Origin: Neckera pumila
Lineage: Eukaryota > Streptophyta > Bryopsida > Hypnales > Neckeraceae
Direction of reading: 5' to 3'
Assembly (NCBI GenBank): GCA_963969595.1
Contig: OZ018408.1
Location: forward strand, 30,380,108-30,444,107
Length of the DNA: 64,000 nucleotides
In this document: positions 1 through 12,683 of the stretch, piece after piece
Layout of the letters: every line of letters starts with the position of its first letter
Numbering within the stretch: position 1 is the stretch's first letter
Notes under the pieces: model-generated
Told to the model about the DNA's origin: nothing
Databases searched by the model: none
The model's input: only the letters and a program-made list of their open reading frames with translations
Translations under genes and position numbers: made by a program

Positions 1-668
1 AGTATATTTTTTTCTATTTTGAAACCTTTGATTCATTCCATTTGGATTTGTTATTAGAAAATATGGACAATCTAATTTTTTCGGGCACTTAGAGCATCTT
101 CCTAAAAACAATAATTTGTAGGATTCACTTCTGAATGCAATTCTTACAATTTTTCAAAAAAATAAATTCCATGTAGTTTAGTCTTTTTGCTAGAACAATC
201 TTATCATTGAAATTAGTGCATTTTAATTCCATATGAAAGATATTAATATTTTAGATTTTCCTTCTATCTTGTACTTGCTTCTACTTAACAATTTTTTTAA
301 TAATGAAAATTAAGTTTTTTTATTTGATTTTTTTTGCTAGACTCTCAACTCAATTCTCCACTATAAAGATTTAAAGCTCAAAACTCTGTAGTGCAAAAAA
401 TTAAAGTTAGAAATGTTCAAATTCAAAAGATCTAGTCCCACAATATGCTAAAAAACTTGTTTTTTTTTCACTTTAAACGCAGATATCTTGCAATTTGTGC
501 GATCAAAAATTCTGAAATTTTTTCCACACATTGTCATACTAATTAGGTATAAGATCCTCCGGTTAGATGTGAAATAAAAAAATTTCAAAGCTTTTTACTC
601 TTTGCTATAGAAATGGCAATTTTGAGTGTTTTTTGGCAGAAAAATGGCCTTGGTCCTTTAGGGGTTAA
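1..668 (-). mobile_element. TTAA-family non-autonomous element (copy 1, cut by window edge)
   Basis: This is a reverse-orientation copy of the ~0.9 kb repeat that recurs through the window. Its internal landmarks are a stretch around 60-110 that recurs in every copy, and a stretch at 605-650 that reads as the inverse of the left end of the 8361 copy. It finishes with CTTTAGGGG followed by TTAA at 669-672 or one base earlier. The other end lies outside the window. No open reading frame of note is present. Confidence 0.7.
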
Positions 669-1289
669 GAATGAGACATTCAATTTAAATCATCAATGTC
701 ATGCAATATTTATTGTTATATATGTTAATTTCTTTAACTCCTAATGCGAGTTCATTTTGAATCCCTAAAGTTCCTTGACTATTTTTTTTTAAAGTATCCA
801 AAACTATCAAACATTTGGAATATAATTGAAATATATTTAAAAAACGGAATCATTAACCATACAAATTTGTCCTAGACTACTATAGAAATTCATAGAATTT
901 ATTTTAGAAGAACAAACCATATAGATTGCAAGATTCAAACGTTTAAAGTTAAAAGAAAATAAATTTTGGATCCTCCCAATATGGTTAACATAGTCTCACT
1001 CAACTTTGTGGAAAAAGAGGCGCTATCCAATTTTGGAAATTTAGACCATTGAATAGGTAGTTATATTAGTTACTTGCATGCCAAGTTTAAAAGATAATGG
1101 GGTGTCTAATCTTTCCAAAATCATCTTGTACTAATAAGATGTCAAAAAACAACAACTACAAGGATAGGATTTCAACTTTTTGTAGACATTTCATTTTTGA
1201 GAAGGATTCAAGTCCTAATTTTCCACACAAAGCTTTCCTATTTTAAATTGAGTACATGAAAAAAAAAAAAAAAAAAAAATTCTCATGAA

Positions 1290-1690
1290 TTTACACAAGT
1301 TTGAGCTAATGGTTCTAAAGCTGTCCTAAAATTGCTATTTTTAGTGCATCTAGTGAAAATTGGGAAAAAAAAATTTGCACTTTCAACCATACTTTATAAT
1401 TTCCCTACACTAATTTGAAAATGTGTGGGAAAAATTCAATCCATTCAGCTTCACAAATTTTGAAAAATATAATCTTTCAAAGTTAATGAAAAATAATTCA
1501 CAACTTAATTGATTAATTGCCCTCTCTATTAGTACATTGCCCAAGCTACCCCTAAACTCTCAAGCCATATAACTTTCATTTATTTGTCCACTAGGGAAAA
1601 AGAAAATTTTAAGTTTTTGGTCTTTGCAATAGAAATGGCAATTTTGAGTGTTTTTTGGTGGAAAAAAGGCCTTGGGACTTTAGGAACTGG
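1290..1690 (-). mobile_element. Degraded fragment of the TTAA family
   Basis: Bases 1620-1685 match the terminal ~65 bp of the 1-668 copy (same GGCAATTTTGAGTG core, then GGCCTTGG and a decayed ACTTTAGG end). The rest back to about 1290 is only loosely similar. The TTAA flank is lost. Confidence 0.5.
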
Positions 1691-3260
1691 ACATGATAGA
1701 GATTGCATGGAAAATTAAAACACAACAATATCACTTATGGATCAAAAGATTATAATGTTTGATTATGAGTGTGTTAACTGGAAAAAATGATTTGAAGTCT
1801 TTCAATTTTCTTTTCATATGTGGGTGATTGTAAGAAACACCTGTCAATTTTGTTGCGTTTGGCTGATTTTTTCAGGAGTACTTTAAAATTAAAAAATTGT
1901 TTTTTTAAAAATTCAAAAGATATGACTAATGTATACACCTTTAAGACGAATGTTCCAAGGGAAGGAATTTCATAGGAAAATTCTCTAAGTAGGATAACTT
2001 GAAAAGTGCTAAGTCACAAGAAAATACATACCTTCATGTTTTAATTAGGAAAAAATACCAAAAATAAGTAAATACACAAAATTAAAACTGGCTATTTGCA
2101 ACAACTCTATGGAGATGGTCATTCACCAAAAAACCCACCAAAATAAAGTTTCATGTATTTCGAAATGCAAGCAGAAAGAAGTTCACTTTGTAGACTTCCA
2201 CACTACACAAACTTAACTTTTTTTGAAATCCCTTCTGTGAATAGCTAGAAGTCTACTAGAAGACCATTTCCTCAAAATTTCAGCTCCAAATTCGTTTTTC
2301 TTGGTCCAAAATAGTACTAAAACCTCCAAAATTGGCAAGTGTGATATGAAATTGGGGGCTGTTTTTATATAGTAAAACATTTTTGAAAATCGCAAAAAAA
2401 TTAGGCAAAATGTATAATGGTCATGAGCACCTTCCCTATAAATCTTAAGTCATTTGGATCTAGAATGCAAAAGTTATGCCCAATAAACAAATCAGAATGC
2501 ACTGTATGACACAAAATAGGACAAGTGTTTCTTGCAATCACCCATGTCAACACAATAAATTTGGTCACCAAAAAAATTTGAGGTTAAAAGGCATAATAAG
2601 CATAAAACTTAGCAATTTACGGCTTTACAATTTTTTTAAATGAATTTCTAATGTGATTTTTCATTCAAGTTCTAATATATTTGAGACTCATTTCCAAGAG
2701 CACTCAACACTAGAAAATCAATGGAACCCTTGTATAAAATCTTGATTAGAAAAGTTATAATCATTCATTAAGGCCACATTCATTAAAATAAGACAAAGTG
2801 TAGTCTCAATTTAATCTTCAACTCAAAGATAAATTGTTATAACTATTTAATTTTGAGACTATTTGGTAATTTGAGACTTTCATATGTTAATATATATAAA
2901 AACCTTTGATTGCCTAAAGGTTGCACTCACACTTTATCTTTGACTCGAGGATAAAATCATTAAAACGGTTTTAGAATTGAGGTCTCAAAATGACTATTTT
3001 GTCTCATTTTAACGAATATGACCATCATTTTTAAAATTATATTTTTGATGCTAAGACTAGACTTTGAAACAAGATTTTCAAACACAAAACTAAAAATAAT
3101 AAATAAATAAGGTTTAATTTAACTTCAAAACATTGTCCACACCAAAATTTGGTGCCTCGGGCATTCAAAGGTTAACCTTAGAAGGACACGGATCCCATGA
3201 TGAAGGTAGTGACCAAAGTACTATAATTATTAGAATAATAAGTTCATTATTTGTTTCTAC
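1686..3260. repeat. Dispersed repeat A, copy 1 (interrupted by a TIR element)
   Basis: Two blocks, about 1710-1820 and 2548-3260, align with one continuous stretch at about 6735-7555. Shared landmarks include CCACACCAAAATTTGGTGC (near 3137 and 7190) and AAGGACAC followed by CCCATGA (near 3182 and 7440). A shorter relative lies at 38480-38640. No coding capacity is recognisable. Confidence 0.6.
1822..2543. mobile_element. 722-bp TIR element with ATGT target duplication
   Basis: The ends form an inverted repeat beginning GGGTGATTGnAAGAAACAC and extending ~25 bp. ATGT flanks both sides (1818-1821 and 2544-2547). The element interrupts dispersed repeat A, and the uninterrupted homologue near 6843-6860 acts as an empty site, so both borders are supported. 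I saw no transposase. The short minus-strand ORF at 2213-2395 has no recognisable similarity. Confidence 0.75.
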
Positions 3261-3484
3261 AATTAACAATGAAGGCATCCACTGAACCTTTTACCTCTAT
3301 AGTGTCTTCATGAGATTAAGAAGTTGTTCATCTTGTACCCTGCATGAAGTTTCAAAGAACAAAATATTATTTTGCCAGAAGCAATAATAGTATTGGATTA
3401 TTTAATGTTGTTAAATTTGATGTTCAACAAGTGCTTATGAATGACACGATGTTGTTATATGTTATTTAGTGATGGAAATATTAG

Positions 3485-3728
3485 CTACACAAAATAGTGC
3501 AATTGGATTGCCTTGACAATTAGGTTGCCTTATCCAAGAGAAGTTATCTCATGTTACCTTATGACTCATTGCTTGTCTAGATGGAAGTACAAGCCACTCT
3601 CCAATCCCTAGCCACAAATCAGTATACCAATCTATACAATACACAATTGTACAGTAACTATAATATTAATATAGTGTAGAATGTCAAGATATTAGTGTGG
3701 GGCAACTTAATTTTCCTATTCCATGTAG
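3485..3728. mobile_element. MITE, relative of the 20513 element
   Basis: This ~244-bp segment begins CTACACAAAATAGTGCAATT and ends with an inverted, partly decayed version (CCATGTAG). Its interior matches the MITE at 20513-20773, including GGTTGCCTT and CTCATGTTACCT. The ends are more degraded than in the 20.5-kb copy. Confidence 0.65.
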
Positions 3729-6118
3729 TTCTTTTACATTTCTATAGTATATTTAATAGCTATGTTTTTAACATTATTCATTAATTGTTTAATAGAGTTT
3801 GTTGGAAGGGCAAATGTGTCATGGAGAAGTTGAATTGATGCATTGTGCATATTGTTCCACGTAGCAACTATAAACAAAATAAGAAGTAGTGTGTTCTAGA
3901 AAGAATTCCAACCTCTATAAGGCTAGCATTCATATGTATTGGATCCCACATTAGCCCCCGAGGCCTAATGAGTGATGCAAGGACTACATACATATATTAG
4001 AAGGGAGAAATCTATTAACTATGTGCACTGCACTTGCACAAAGAAGTTAGTGCAATCTGAGTCCCTTAAGCATCTTCAATTCTTCACCGATGCGTCAAAA
4101 CTTCATAATGTGAAAATTGTTGATCATTTTGTTTAGAGGAAAAATTACTTGGTTATTCCATTGATGTGTTTTGCTAAATTAACTTACAATCAATCACAAA
4201 CCTCGTTGTGTGCATAAACAAATCTCCATCATTTATCATCGTAATACAATTTGTAAATAAAAAAAACCATATTTGGCAAAGTTATCAACCCTAGCAAATA
4301 AACAATTTTACCTTCCAAGAAAAATTAAATGGAAGTCCAAACACTAATTGTTCATTATTCATTGTCATTGTTTAGGGTTTTGATGTTCTAAGCAAAATAA
4401 TTCAAAATAATTGAGGGTTCTACGTTAGAGTAGCTTCCAACTTCCAAATTTATTAAATTGACAATAAAAGATGTGGTCTTGTCTATATTTTCAAAAATGT
4501 GTCAAGCAAGGCTAAAATTTGTGAATATGTATATTATATGAATTCCCTTTTGGAAAATATTGAATTTCTCTACTAAATATTCTATATTTTTTAATAAAAG
4601 AACTTTTTCAAAAATATAAAGTGAAATTTCAACATTTGGATAGATGTAGATGTATTTAAATGAATAAATGATTTTTATTCATACCTGATGTAAATGCGTA
4701 ATAAAAGTTTATGAATAAATGATATTTGCATATTTATGGATGCAAACAACTTCATTGTTTTAGTGAAGATGACAAGTTATATAATAGAAAATTGAAAATA
4801 AAATCTTTGATTTCAGTTCTCTAATTAAAACATATATTATTTACTTACCATATAAATAAGACATGAATGTCTTTAGTTTACCCATACTTTTAGAAAAAGT
4901 TCACGTTCATGGAAGAATGGGCAACCAAACAAAATTGATGCAACATGAATATTCATATACTTAGAAAGTTATCAACTTGCTCATACAATACAAGGGCCAT
5001 ACTAGCCATAACAAATTCTTTAGAGTACAGAAGGAAGTAAAATCTAGGAGGAGACAAGAACACATATTAAATATAATGTTTGATTAAACATAACCTCCCA
5101 TCATTTTAGAAATGCAATTTGGAGAAGTTGTCATGAAAAGCACTAAAAAGTATCTATTTAGAATGGAATAAAATGTGCAACTGTAAAAATTCAACAAAAG
5201 GTAAATGAGCCCATTGTGGACACAAATGGAAATAAGCCCATTGGTAGCAAAACTGTAATGGTGATGTACATTCAAATTTTGAAATGTACACCACTAATAT
5301 AATTTGCCTACAATCAGCTTGCTCCTTTTTGGCCCACAATGGCTTAGATATTTCTCCATACGATTACAATTAAAAACTACCACTTGTTTTTACAATCTCA
5401 AATGTCATTTGTGCCATTGTGGCCCGTCCACTTTCTTGTGAAATTCAAGAGCTTAGGGCATGATGCACAATTTGAGGAACTTCTCTAGTGTAAGCTTGGA
5501 AGAGTATGGCTATGTCTTGAGCATGTTTGAGAGATGTGTTGATATCAAAAACATTTTGAGGTGCACACTCCATAGTGTACTGTAGTAATGATGTAAATGA
5601 CATGCACGTGAGCCTTTTACTACTAAGGTGTCAACACCCATAACCATCACCTCTAAAATCTTGGAAATTTTGTAGAAGTAAATAGATGTGATTACAAGGA
5701 TGTACTACATCTGAATATCAAACCCTAATGTTGGTATTAGGTGCAATTGCAGTTGACTCTTTAAAATTTCACAATTTATTCTCATAGCATCTAAATAATA
5801 CATTTGAAAGTGCACATGCATGATTTTCTCTTGCTAATAGGATCTTATAATTTGTTGGATGTGTACTAATAATAATCATGTTCAAAACCCTTAATTTGAC
5901 GGTTATGGGTGCTACTACCTTATCCCTTCAAAACAATGCACTAAATTGGGTACCTACAAACCATCATTTTTGCTAATGCGTTCTATTTACTATTATTAGA
6001 ATGGTCAAATTTTCATATTTTCTTGTTGGCAAGGGAAATAAGGTTCCAATGCACCCAAAGAAAGGTACATTTGGATACCATATGCAAAAGTTAAGAAGGA
6101 TCAGAATTTTTTTGCATG
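3729..6118. other. AT-rich intergenic DNA, no gene recognised
   Basis: I found no supported gene here. The reading frames are short and unrelated to known domains. Some words recur elsewhere in the window, but no clear element borders are visible. Confidence 0.6.
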
Positions 6119-6250
6119 TGGTACCATTCTTCCTAACTTCTGCATATGATATCCAAATGGTATCATCCTTCCTAATTTTTTGCATATGATATCTTGACAA
6201 TATCATCCTTCCTAACTTTTGCGTATAGTATGTATATGGTATGATCATTT
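6119..6250. repeat. ~40-bp imperfect tandem repeat, about 3.3 units
   Basis: The unit contains GGTATCATCCTTCCTAA and TTTGCATATGATATC and occurs at about 6119, 6159 and 6200, with a partial fourth unit. An inverted match (CATATGCAAAAGTTAAGAAG) lies just upstream at about 6080, so this may be one arm of a decayed hairpin element. Confidence 0.75.
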
Positions 6251-6598
6251 CTTCAACATGCGTACCTATTGATTTTGGAGATGTACACAAATTGATGATG
6301 GCAGGGTGCAATTTTGGGTGTGCCCACCTTATCTACTGCAGTTTGGATTTTGGAAAAACAGCTATGGGGATCACTGTACTTCTGAGTGGACTAGAGTTTT
6401 GCTGTACATCACCATGGATAAAATTGCAGGCCTGAGTTCCAGCAAAACCTGACAAGGGGGTTGGAAGCACTCCAAAAAAATATGTAGATAGCCCCTTCAA
6501 CAGTCCACAGGGCTTGCCCAACATTGTCAATGGACGGACCCTTGGGTTTTTGTTTTTTTCCATTAAACCTTAACACCTAACTCTTATTCCCCTGACCC

Positions 6599-6660
6599 TT
6601 AACCCCCAAGTGCCCAAGGCCTTTTTTGAGCTTGTAGGAAGTTGCGGGAAATAGAACATG
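6599..6660 (+). mobile_element. Solo left end of the TTAA family
   Basis: TTAA at 6599-6602 is followed by CCCCCAAGTGCCCAAGGCC, which is the left terminus of the family. Similarity then fades within ~40 bp. Confidence 0.5.
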
Positions 6661-6734
6661 AAACTAACATTTTGATAAGTTGTATCAAAGTAAAAAAAAT
6701 TGTAACCGTGTATAGGTCAATTGATCAATCGATG

Positions 6735-7560
6735 GATAGGGAAAGAAACATAACAATATTACTTATGGATTGAAAGATTACAATGTTTGATCATGGGGGT
6801 GTTAATACCGCAAAAGTGATTTGAAGTCTTTCAATCCTCTTTTCACAAGTCAAATCTACAAAATTAGGCATCAGAAAAATATAAGGTTAAAGGGTCTAAT
6901 ATGCATAACCCCAATCACTTTATGACTTCTCAAAATCTACTCTACAATTTTTTTAAATGAATTTTTAATGTGATTTTTCCTCCAAGATCTAGTGTAGTTG
7001 AGGCTTATTTCCAAGAATCCTCAACAATACAAAAAGTCATTTTCAAAATCTTGGATAGAAATACCATAATCAATCATCTTCAAAATCGGATTTTGAATCT
7101 TAAACTAGACTTCAAAAAGATTTCTTTAAAAAATATAAATTACTAAAATAGCAACTTAGTTAGATTTTATTTAACTTTAGAATATTGTCCACACCAAAAT
7201 TTGGTGCTTTGGATATTTTAGAGATTAAAAGGCGGGGTGGTGACTGTGGAATTCATCCTTGTGAATCATTGGCTTAAGAAAATGCAAAAGCACTCACTAG
7301 AAGTCAAACTAGTATATAAGACCTCCTTTTCACACAAAATTTTGAAGATGAATAGTTGTACTTTTGTCCTCCATATAAGGATTTTTTGTCATTCATCGGA
7401 CAAGAAGTGTCCGTAGCGTCTTTTAAGGGTTAATTTTGTAAGGACACGGCCTCCCATGACCAAGTTAGTCATCAAAATTCTTCAATTATTGGACCAATAG
7501 GTTTATTCTCTTTTTCTATAGTTAATAGTGAAGTCATCCATTGGACCACTTTGGTCTGCA
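6735..7560. repeat. Dispersed repeat A, copy 2 (uninterrupted)
   Basis: This aligns with 1710-1820 plus 2548-3260 and lacks the 722-bp element, so it serves as the related empty site. Bases 7440-7560 also align with 38483-38600. Confidence 0.6.
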
Positions 7561-7719
7561 ACATTCTTACAAGGTTGACTCCTAAAAGACCAAGGTGCAA
7601 AAAATTGTATGGCAGAAGTCATTTGGTGGTCTTGTGGTCCTTTTAGAGATCACTTCTAATATGAGAAGTGATCTCTAATGTATTGAAGTAGAAAAAAACA
7701 ATCAAAAACAACAAATTAA

Positions 7720-9454
7720 TCCCTTAATTAAGGACCATTGTTCCTTTGATGATGAATTGGATTTTGGGTAGGTACCTACGGGCTGAATTTTTGTCATGAT
7801 TTTCCAAAACTTTTTTGAAGATAGAAAAATTGCTAAGCTCCAAAAGAATATAGTTTTTTATTTTTTATTTTTTATTTTCTTATAGATTGTATTTTTGCCT
7901 ATCTAAAAAGCTTTGATTCATTTCGTTTTTATTTTTTATGAGAAAGTTATGGACAATCTTGTTTTTTGGGCACTTAAAGCATCTTCCTGAAAAAACTAAC
8001 TTGTAGGATTAGTTTCTGAATGCAATTTTTCCAATTTTTCAAAAAGAAATTTCTACATGGTTTAGTTTTTTTTGCTAGAACAATCTCACCATTGGGATTA
8101 GTGCTTTTTAATACCATATAAAAGATATTAATATTTTAGATTTTCCTTCTATCTCATACCTACTTCTATTTAACAATTTTTTTAATAACAAAAATTGAGT
8201 TTTTTTGAATATTTTTTTTTGCTAGATTCTCAACTCAGTTCTCCACTATAAACATTTAAAGCTCAAAACTCTGTAGTGCAAAAATTTAAATTTAAAAATG
8301 TTCAAAGTTAAAAATCTAGTTCCACAATGTGCTGAAAAACTTGTTTTTTTTTCACTTTAATTCCTAAAGGCCCAAGGCCTTTTTTCTGCCAAAAAACACT
8401 CAGAACTGCCATTTCCATAGCAAAGAGTAAAAAAAAGATGAAAATTGTTTGTTTTTTGCACATCTAACCATTGGATCTTACACCTAACTAGTATGACAAT
8501 GTGTAGAAAAAATTTCAGAATTTTTGACCGCATAGATTGCAAGATATCTGGGTTTAAAGTGAAAAAAACAAGTTTTTCAACACATTGTGCGATTAGATTT
8601 TATGACTTTGAACATTTTTAACTTAACTTTTTTGCACTACACAATTTTGAGCTTTAAATCTTTATAGTAGAAAACTGAATTGAGAATCTAGGAAAGAAAA
8701 GAAAAAAGTCCAAATTAATTTAATTTTCATTACTAAAAAATTATTAAATAGAAGTAGGTACGAGATAGAAAAATATTAATATCTTTTATATGGAGTTAAA
8801 AAGCACTCATCCCAATGGTGAGATTGTTCTAGCAAAAAAAAGAAACCTTGTCAAACTTTTTTTTTTTAGAAGTTGTTAAAATTGCATTCAAAAATGAATC
8901 CTGCAAGTTATTTTTTTCAGGAAGATGCTCTAAGTGCCCCCAAAACAAGATTGTCCATAACTTTCTCATAAAAAATCCAAATGAAATGAATCAAAGCTTT
9001 CCAGATAGAAAAAAATATAATCTATAAGAAAAAAAATTAAAAAAAAAAAAAAATTTGCAAAATTTCTTTTGCAGCCTCCCCGTCCCTTGTTTTGAGCTTA
9101 TTTGGACATAACTTTCTTTTCCGGGCACCAATTGAAAAAAATATATATTACTACAAAGCTTAGAAATTTTCTATCTTCCTAGAAAATCACAACAAAATTT
9201 CAGCCCATAGGTATCTGGCCAAAATCCCATTTGTCCCCCGATGGGACAATAGGCTTGTAGGGGTTAAATGCAGATATCTTGCAATTTGTGCGGTCCAAAA
9301 TTCTGAAATTTTTTCCACACATTCTCATACTAGTTAGGTGTAAGATCTTACGGTTAGATGTGCAAAAGAAACAATTTTTAAATTTTTTACTATTTGCTAT
9401 AGAAATGGCAGTTTGAAGGTTTTTATCAAAAAAAAGGCCTTGAGCCCTTAGTGG
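7720..9454 (-). mobile_element. TTAA-family element, outer copy of a nested pair
   Basis: The outer copy is in reverse orientation and is split by another copy at 8361-9263. Its pieces are 7720-8360 and 9268-9454. TTAA flanks both outer borders (7716-7719 and 9455-9458). The join across the inner insertion is exact when compared with the unbroken copy near 470-495: CACTTTAA then a GCAGATATCTTGC-type continuation. Only short, meaningless frames are present. Confidence 0.8.
8361..9263 (+). mobile_element. TTAA-family element, inner nested copy (903 bp)
   Basis: TTAA lies on both sides (8357-8360 and 9264-9267). Terminal sequences are TTCCTAAAGGCCCAAGG on the left and GGCTTGTAGGGG on the right, an imperfect inverted pair. 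The uninterrupted homologous site in the 1-668 copy contains a single TTAA, so this is a true 4-bp target duplication. The interior contains two blocks seen in all long copies, one with GTTATGGACAATC-type words and one with GGGCACCAATTG. Confidence 0.85.
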
Positions 9455-9564
9455 TTAAAATCAATACCTAAATGTCTAAACATCTATAGGACAGATGATG
9501 AATGTTTTAATTCCTTGAGTTACAAAGGGGAGGAAGGCGGATGTATAATGGGATCTAATTCACT

Positions 9565-11258
9565 TACAAATTGCCTATTGTGCCATCAATTTTTTTTGCA
9601 TAGTATAGAAATGAATTGAATTTTTATGTCTTGCATAATTAACACCCAATTTTTATGCTATTCCAATCAAGCATACTAAATTTCAATTTCAGGAAAGCAA
9701 AATTCCATTCTGGATGAATTTTTTAAGTGAATTGTTATGGTTTAACATAATATTTTATTGAAAACAATTGGTGATGAATTTTTTTAATTTGATTGCAAGA
9801 TATGAAGGGAACATCCATATGCACATTTTTCTTTAAATAAGCATCTCCAAAAAAGTTTCATAATTCTCTCTAGGAAGAATTCAATGTAGTGTCATATTTT
9901 AAATAGATTTTGCTATTTGACCTTTGCATTATAACTAATTTTGTACATTTGACTACGATGGTACAATTACCTTGCCAAAATCTAATTACAATAAGAAGAT
10001 ATCAATTTTCTAAAATTAGGACATTGTCACCTGAACATTGAAATCTCTATAGAGCACATTGTGAAACTTTTTTAGAGATGCTTGTTGATGGAAACATGTA
10101 TGTGTAGCTATTTCCTACATTTTTTCTACAAATGAATTTAAAAATTTATTAACAATGTTTTTCAATGAAATATCATGTAAAACCATAAAAAATAAATGTA
10201 AAAAACTACCAAGAATGGAATTTTATTTTTTTGAATTTTGTTATATGTTTGGTTGTAATTGTGTAAAAATTGAATATTAATCCCTAAAGTTCCAAGGCCC
10301 ATTTTCCATCAAAAACCACTCAAAACTGCCATTTCTATAGTAAAGAGCAAAAAAAATTTTAATGTATTATTTACATATTTATCTGTAGGATCTTGTACTG
10401 CACTAGTGTAAAAATGTGTGGAAGAATATTTAGAAACTTTGACCGTGTCGATTGCAAGATGTTTGCATTTAAAGTGAAGGAATCAAGTTTTTTTTGCACC
10501 TTGTTCAATTACATTTTCGGCTTGAACCTTCTTAACTTAAAATTTTTGCTCTTATGATTTTGAATTTCTAAATTTATATGATGAAGAATTGAGCTTAAAA
10601 TCTAGGGAAAAAAAATTCAAAACAGAAACATCTAGTTTTCACTCATTAAAAATTTGTTAAGTAGAAGTAGGTTCAAGATTGAATGAAAAATGAAATCATT
10701 AATAGCTCTACGATAGGGTTGAAATATACTAATCTCAATGGTGAGATTGTTTGAGCAAGAAATCTTAACCTTATAAAACTTTTTTTTTTTAAAACTGTCA
10801 AATTTGAGTTCAAAAATGAATCCTATAAGTTATTTTTCCAAGAAGATGCTCTAATTGCCCAAAAAATAAGATTGTCCATAACTTTTGCATAACAAATCCA
10901 AATGGAGTGAATCAAATCTTCCCATGTAGATGAAAATAAAATCTATATGAAACAAATTCTTAAAATTTAATTTAAAAGTTTGTTTGAGGTTTTTTTTTCT
11001 GCCTGCTGAATTAAGATTTGGATTTTTTTTGCCATAACTTTTGCAATTGGGCACCAATTGAAAAAAAAATTACATTTTTGGAAAGCTAATGTGATTTCTA
11101 TCTTCACAAAAAAAATCAAAACATTACAACAAATATTGAAATCCATTTTGTCCCCCAAGGGGACAATGGGATTAGGAATTAATTATACATGCCAAAAATG
11201 CCAATTCTATTTAGTATCATGCAAAATTCTTTGATTGGCACAGTAGGCAATTTATACA
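9565..11258. mobile_element. Foldback element interrupted by a TTAA-family insertion
   Basis: The outer arms are inverted copies: ACAAATTGCCTATTGTGCC near 9565 pairs with GGCACAGTAGGCAATTTAT near 11236, and pairing continues inward for hundreds of bases. The right arm is split by the element at 10281-11178. The left arm carries a single TTAA (9639-9642) at the matching place, so it is an internal empty site. A related, uninterrupted foldback lies at 21753-22635. Confidence 0.75.
10281..11178 (+). mobile_element. TTAA-family element (898 bp) inside a foldback arm
   Basis: TTAA flanks both sides (10277-10280 and 11179-11182). The left end is TCCCTAAAGTTCCAAGGCCC and the right end is GGGATTAGGAA. 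The interior shows the family landmarks in the usual order. No coding sequence is seen. Confidence 0.85.
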
Positions 11259-11758
11259 TGTATAAAACCCCACTGTAGATTTTGAATGGTTTTGAAAAAA
11301 TATATTATGATATGAATAGAATCTAGACATGAGATCTTTATTTTTGTAAGTTTTCATTTTGAACCCTTTTATATATGAATTCATTCACAACCTTGTACAA
11401 TAACCATAAAGTACCAAGTGACTATGTTAGTCACATTGTTGAAAAATAAACCAAAATTGTATTTTCAACATACTTGGATGCACTTCACCATTTCTTGTAG
11501 CTATGGTAGTGAGTTCTTGAAAACATTCATAATCCAGATAGAGGATGCTGCCACTTCTAGGGGTTAAACTTTGTACTTCATCCATTAATTTATATAGGAC
11601 ATTTTATTCCATTTGGTCAAAATTCATTAGTTTCTTGTATAAAAATATACCTTTCAAAAAAATATATCTAAAATATACCTTCATTTTTTATAATTAAAAA
11701 AAATAAATTAAAATTTATATTTTTACAAAAGTATTCTAAAAACAGAAAACTTTCTTCA

Positions 11759-12679
11759 CCCCTAAAAGACCGAGGCCCTTTTTGTGCCAAAAACACACTC
11801 AAAACTGTCATTTCTATAGGAAAAAGTAAAAAAATTTGAAGAATGTTTTTTTCACATCTATTAATAGGATCTTACACCTAACTAGTATGAGAGTGTGTGG
11901 AAAAAATTTCAAAGTTTTTGACCGCTCAGATTGCAAGATATTTGTGTTTAAAGTGAAAAAAACAAGTTTTTCAGCACATTGCGAGATTAGATTTTTTGAT
12001 TTTGATAAATTTTAACTTAAATTTTTTTGCACTACAGAGTTTTGAGCTGTAAGTCTTTGTAGTGGAGAATTGAGTTGAGAGTCTAGGGGAAAAATAAAAT
12101 AAAATAAAATAAATTATCAGTCTTTAAAAAATTGTTAAGTAGAAGTAGTTACGAGATAGAAGGAAAATCTAAAATATTCATATATTTTAGATGGAATTAA
12201 AATGCACTAATCCCAATGGTGAGATTGTTTTAGCAAGTAATATAAACCATGCAAAAAAAAACACCTGAAAAATTTGAAAAATTTCATTGAGAAATGCATC
12301 CTAGAAATTATATTTTTTAAAAAGATGCTCTAACTGCCGAAAAAATAAGAATGTGCATAACTTTCTCATAAAAAATCCAAATGAAATGAATCAAAGCTTT
12401 CCAAATAGAAAAAAAATTTAATCTATGAGAAAAAAATTATTTAAAAAAAAATTCAAAACTTTGTCCATTTTTTTTGCCTGCCCGTAGTCCCCTGTTTTGA
12501 GCTTATTTGGTCATAACTTTTGATCCTGAGTACCGATTGTGAAATTTTTTTATTCCCACAAAGCTTATCAGTTTTTCTATCTTCAAAAAATGTTTCAAAA
12601 AATCACGACAACATTTCAGCCCGTAGGTACATACCCAAAATCCCAAATGTCCGTCGAGTCGACAATGGTCCTTTAGGGA
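11759..12679 (+). mobile_element. TTAA-family element (921 bp)
   Basis: The left end is CCCCTAAAAGACCGAGGCC after TTCA (decayed TTAA). The right end is GGTCCTTTAGGGA before TTAA at 12680-12683. All family landmarks are present in order. Confidence 0.8.
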
Positions 12680-12683
12680 TTAA

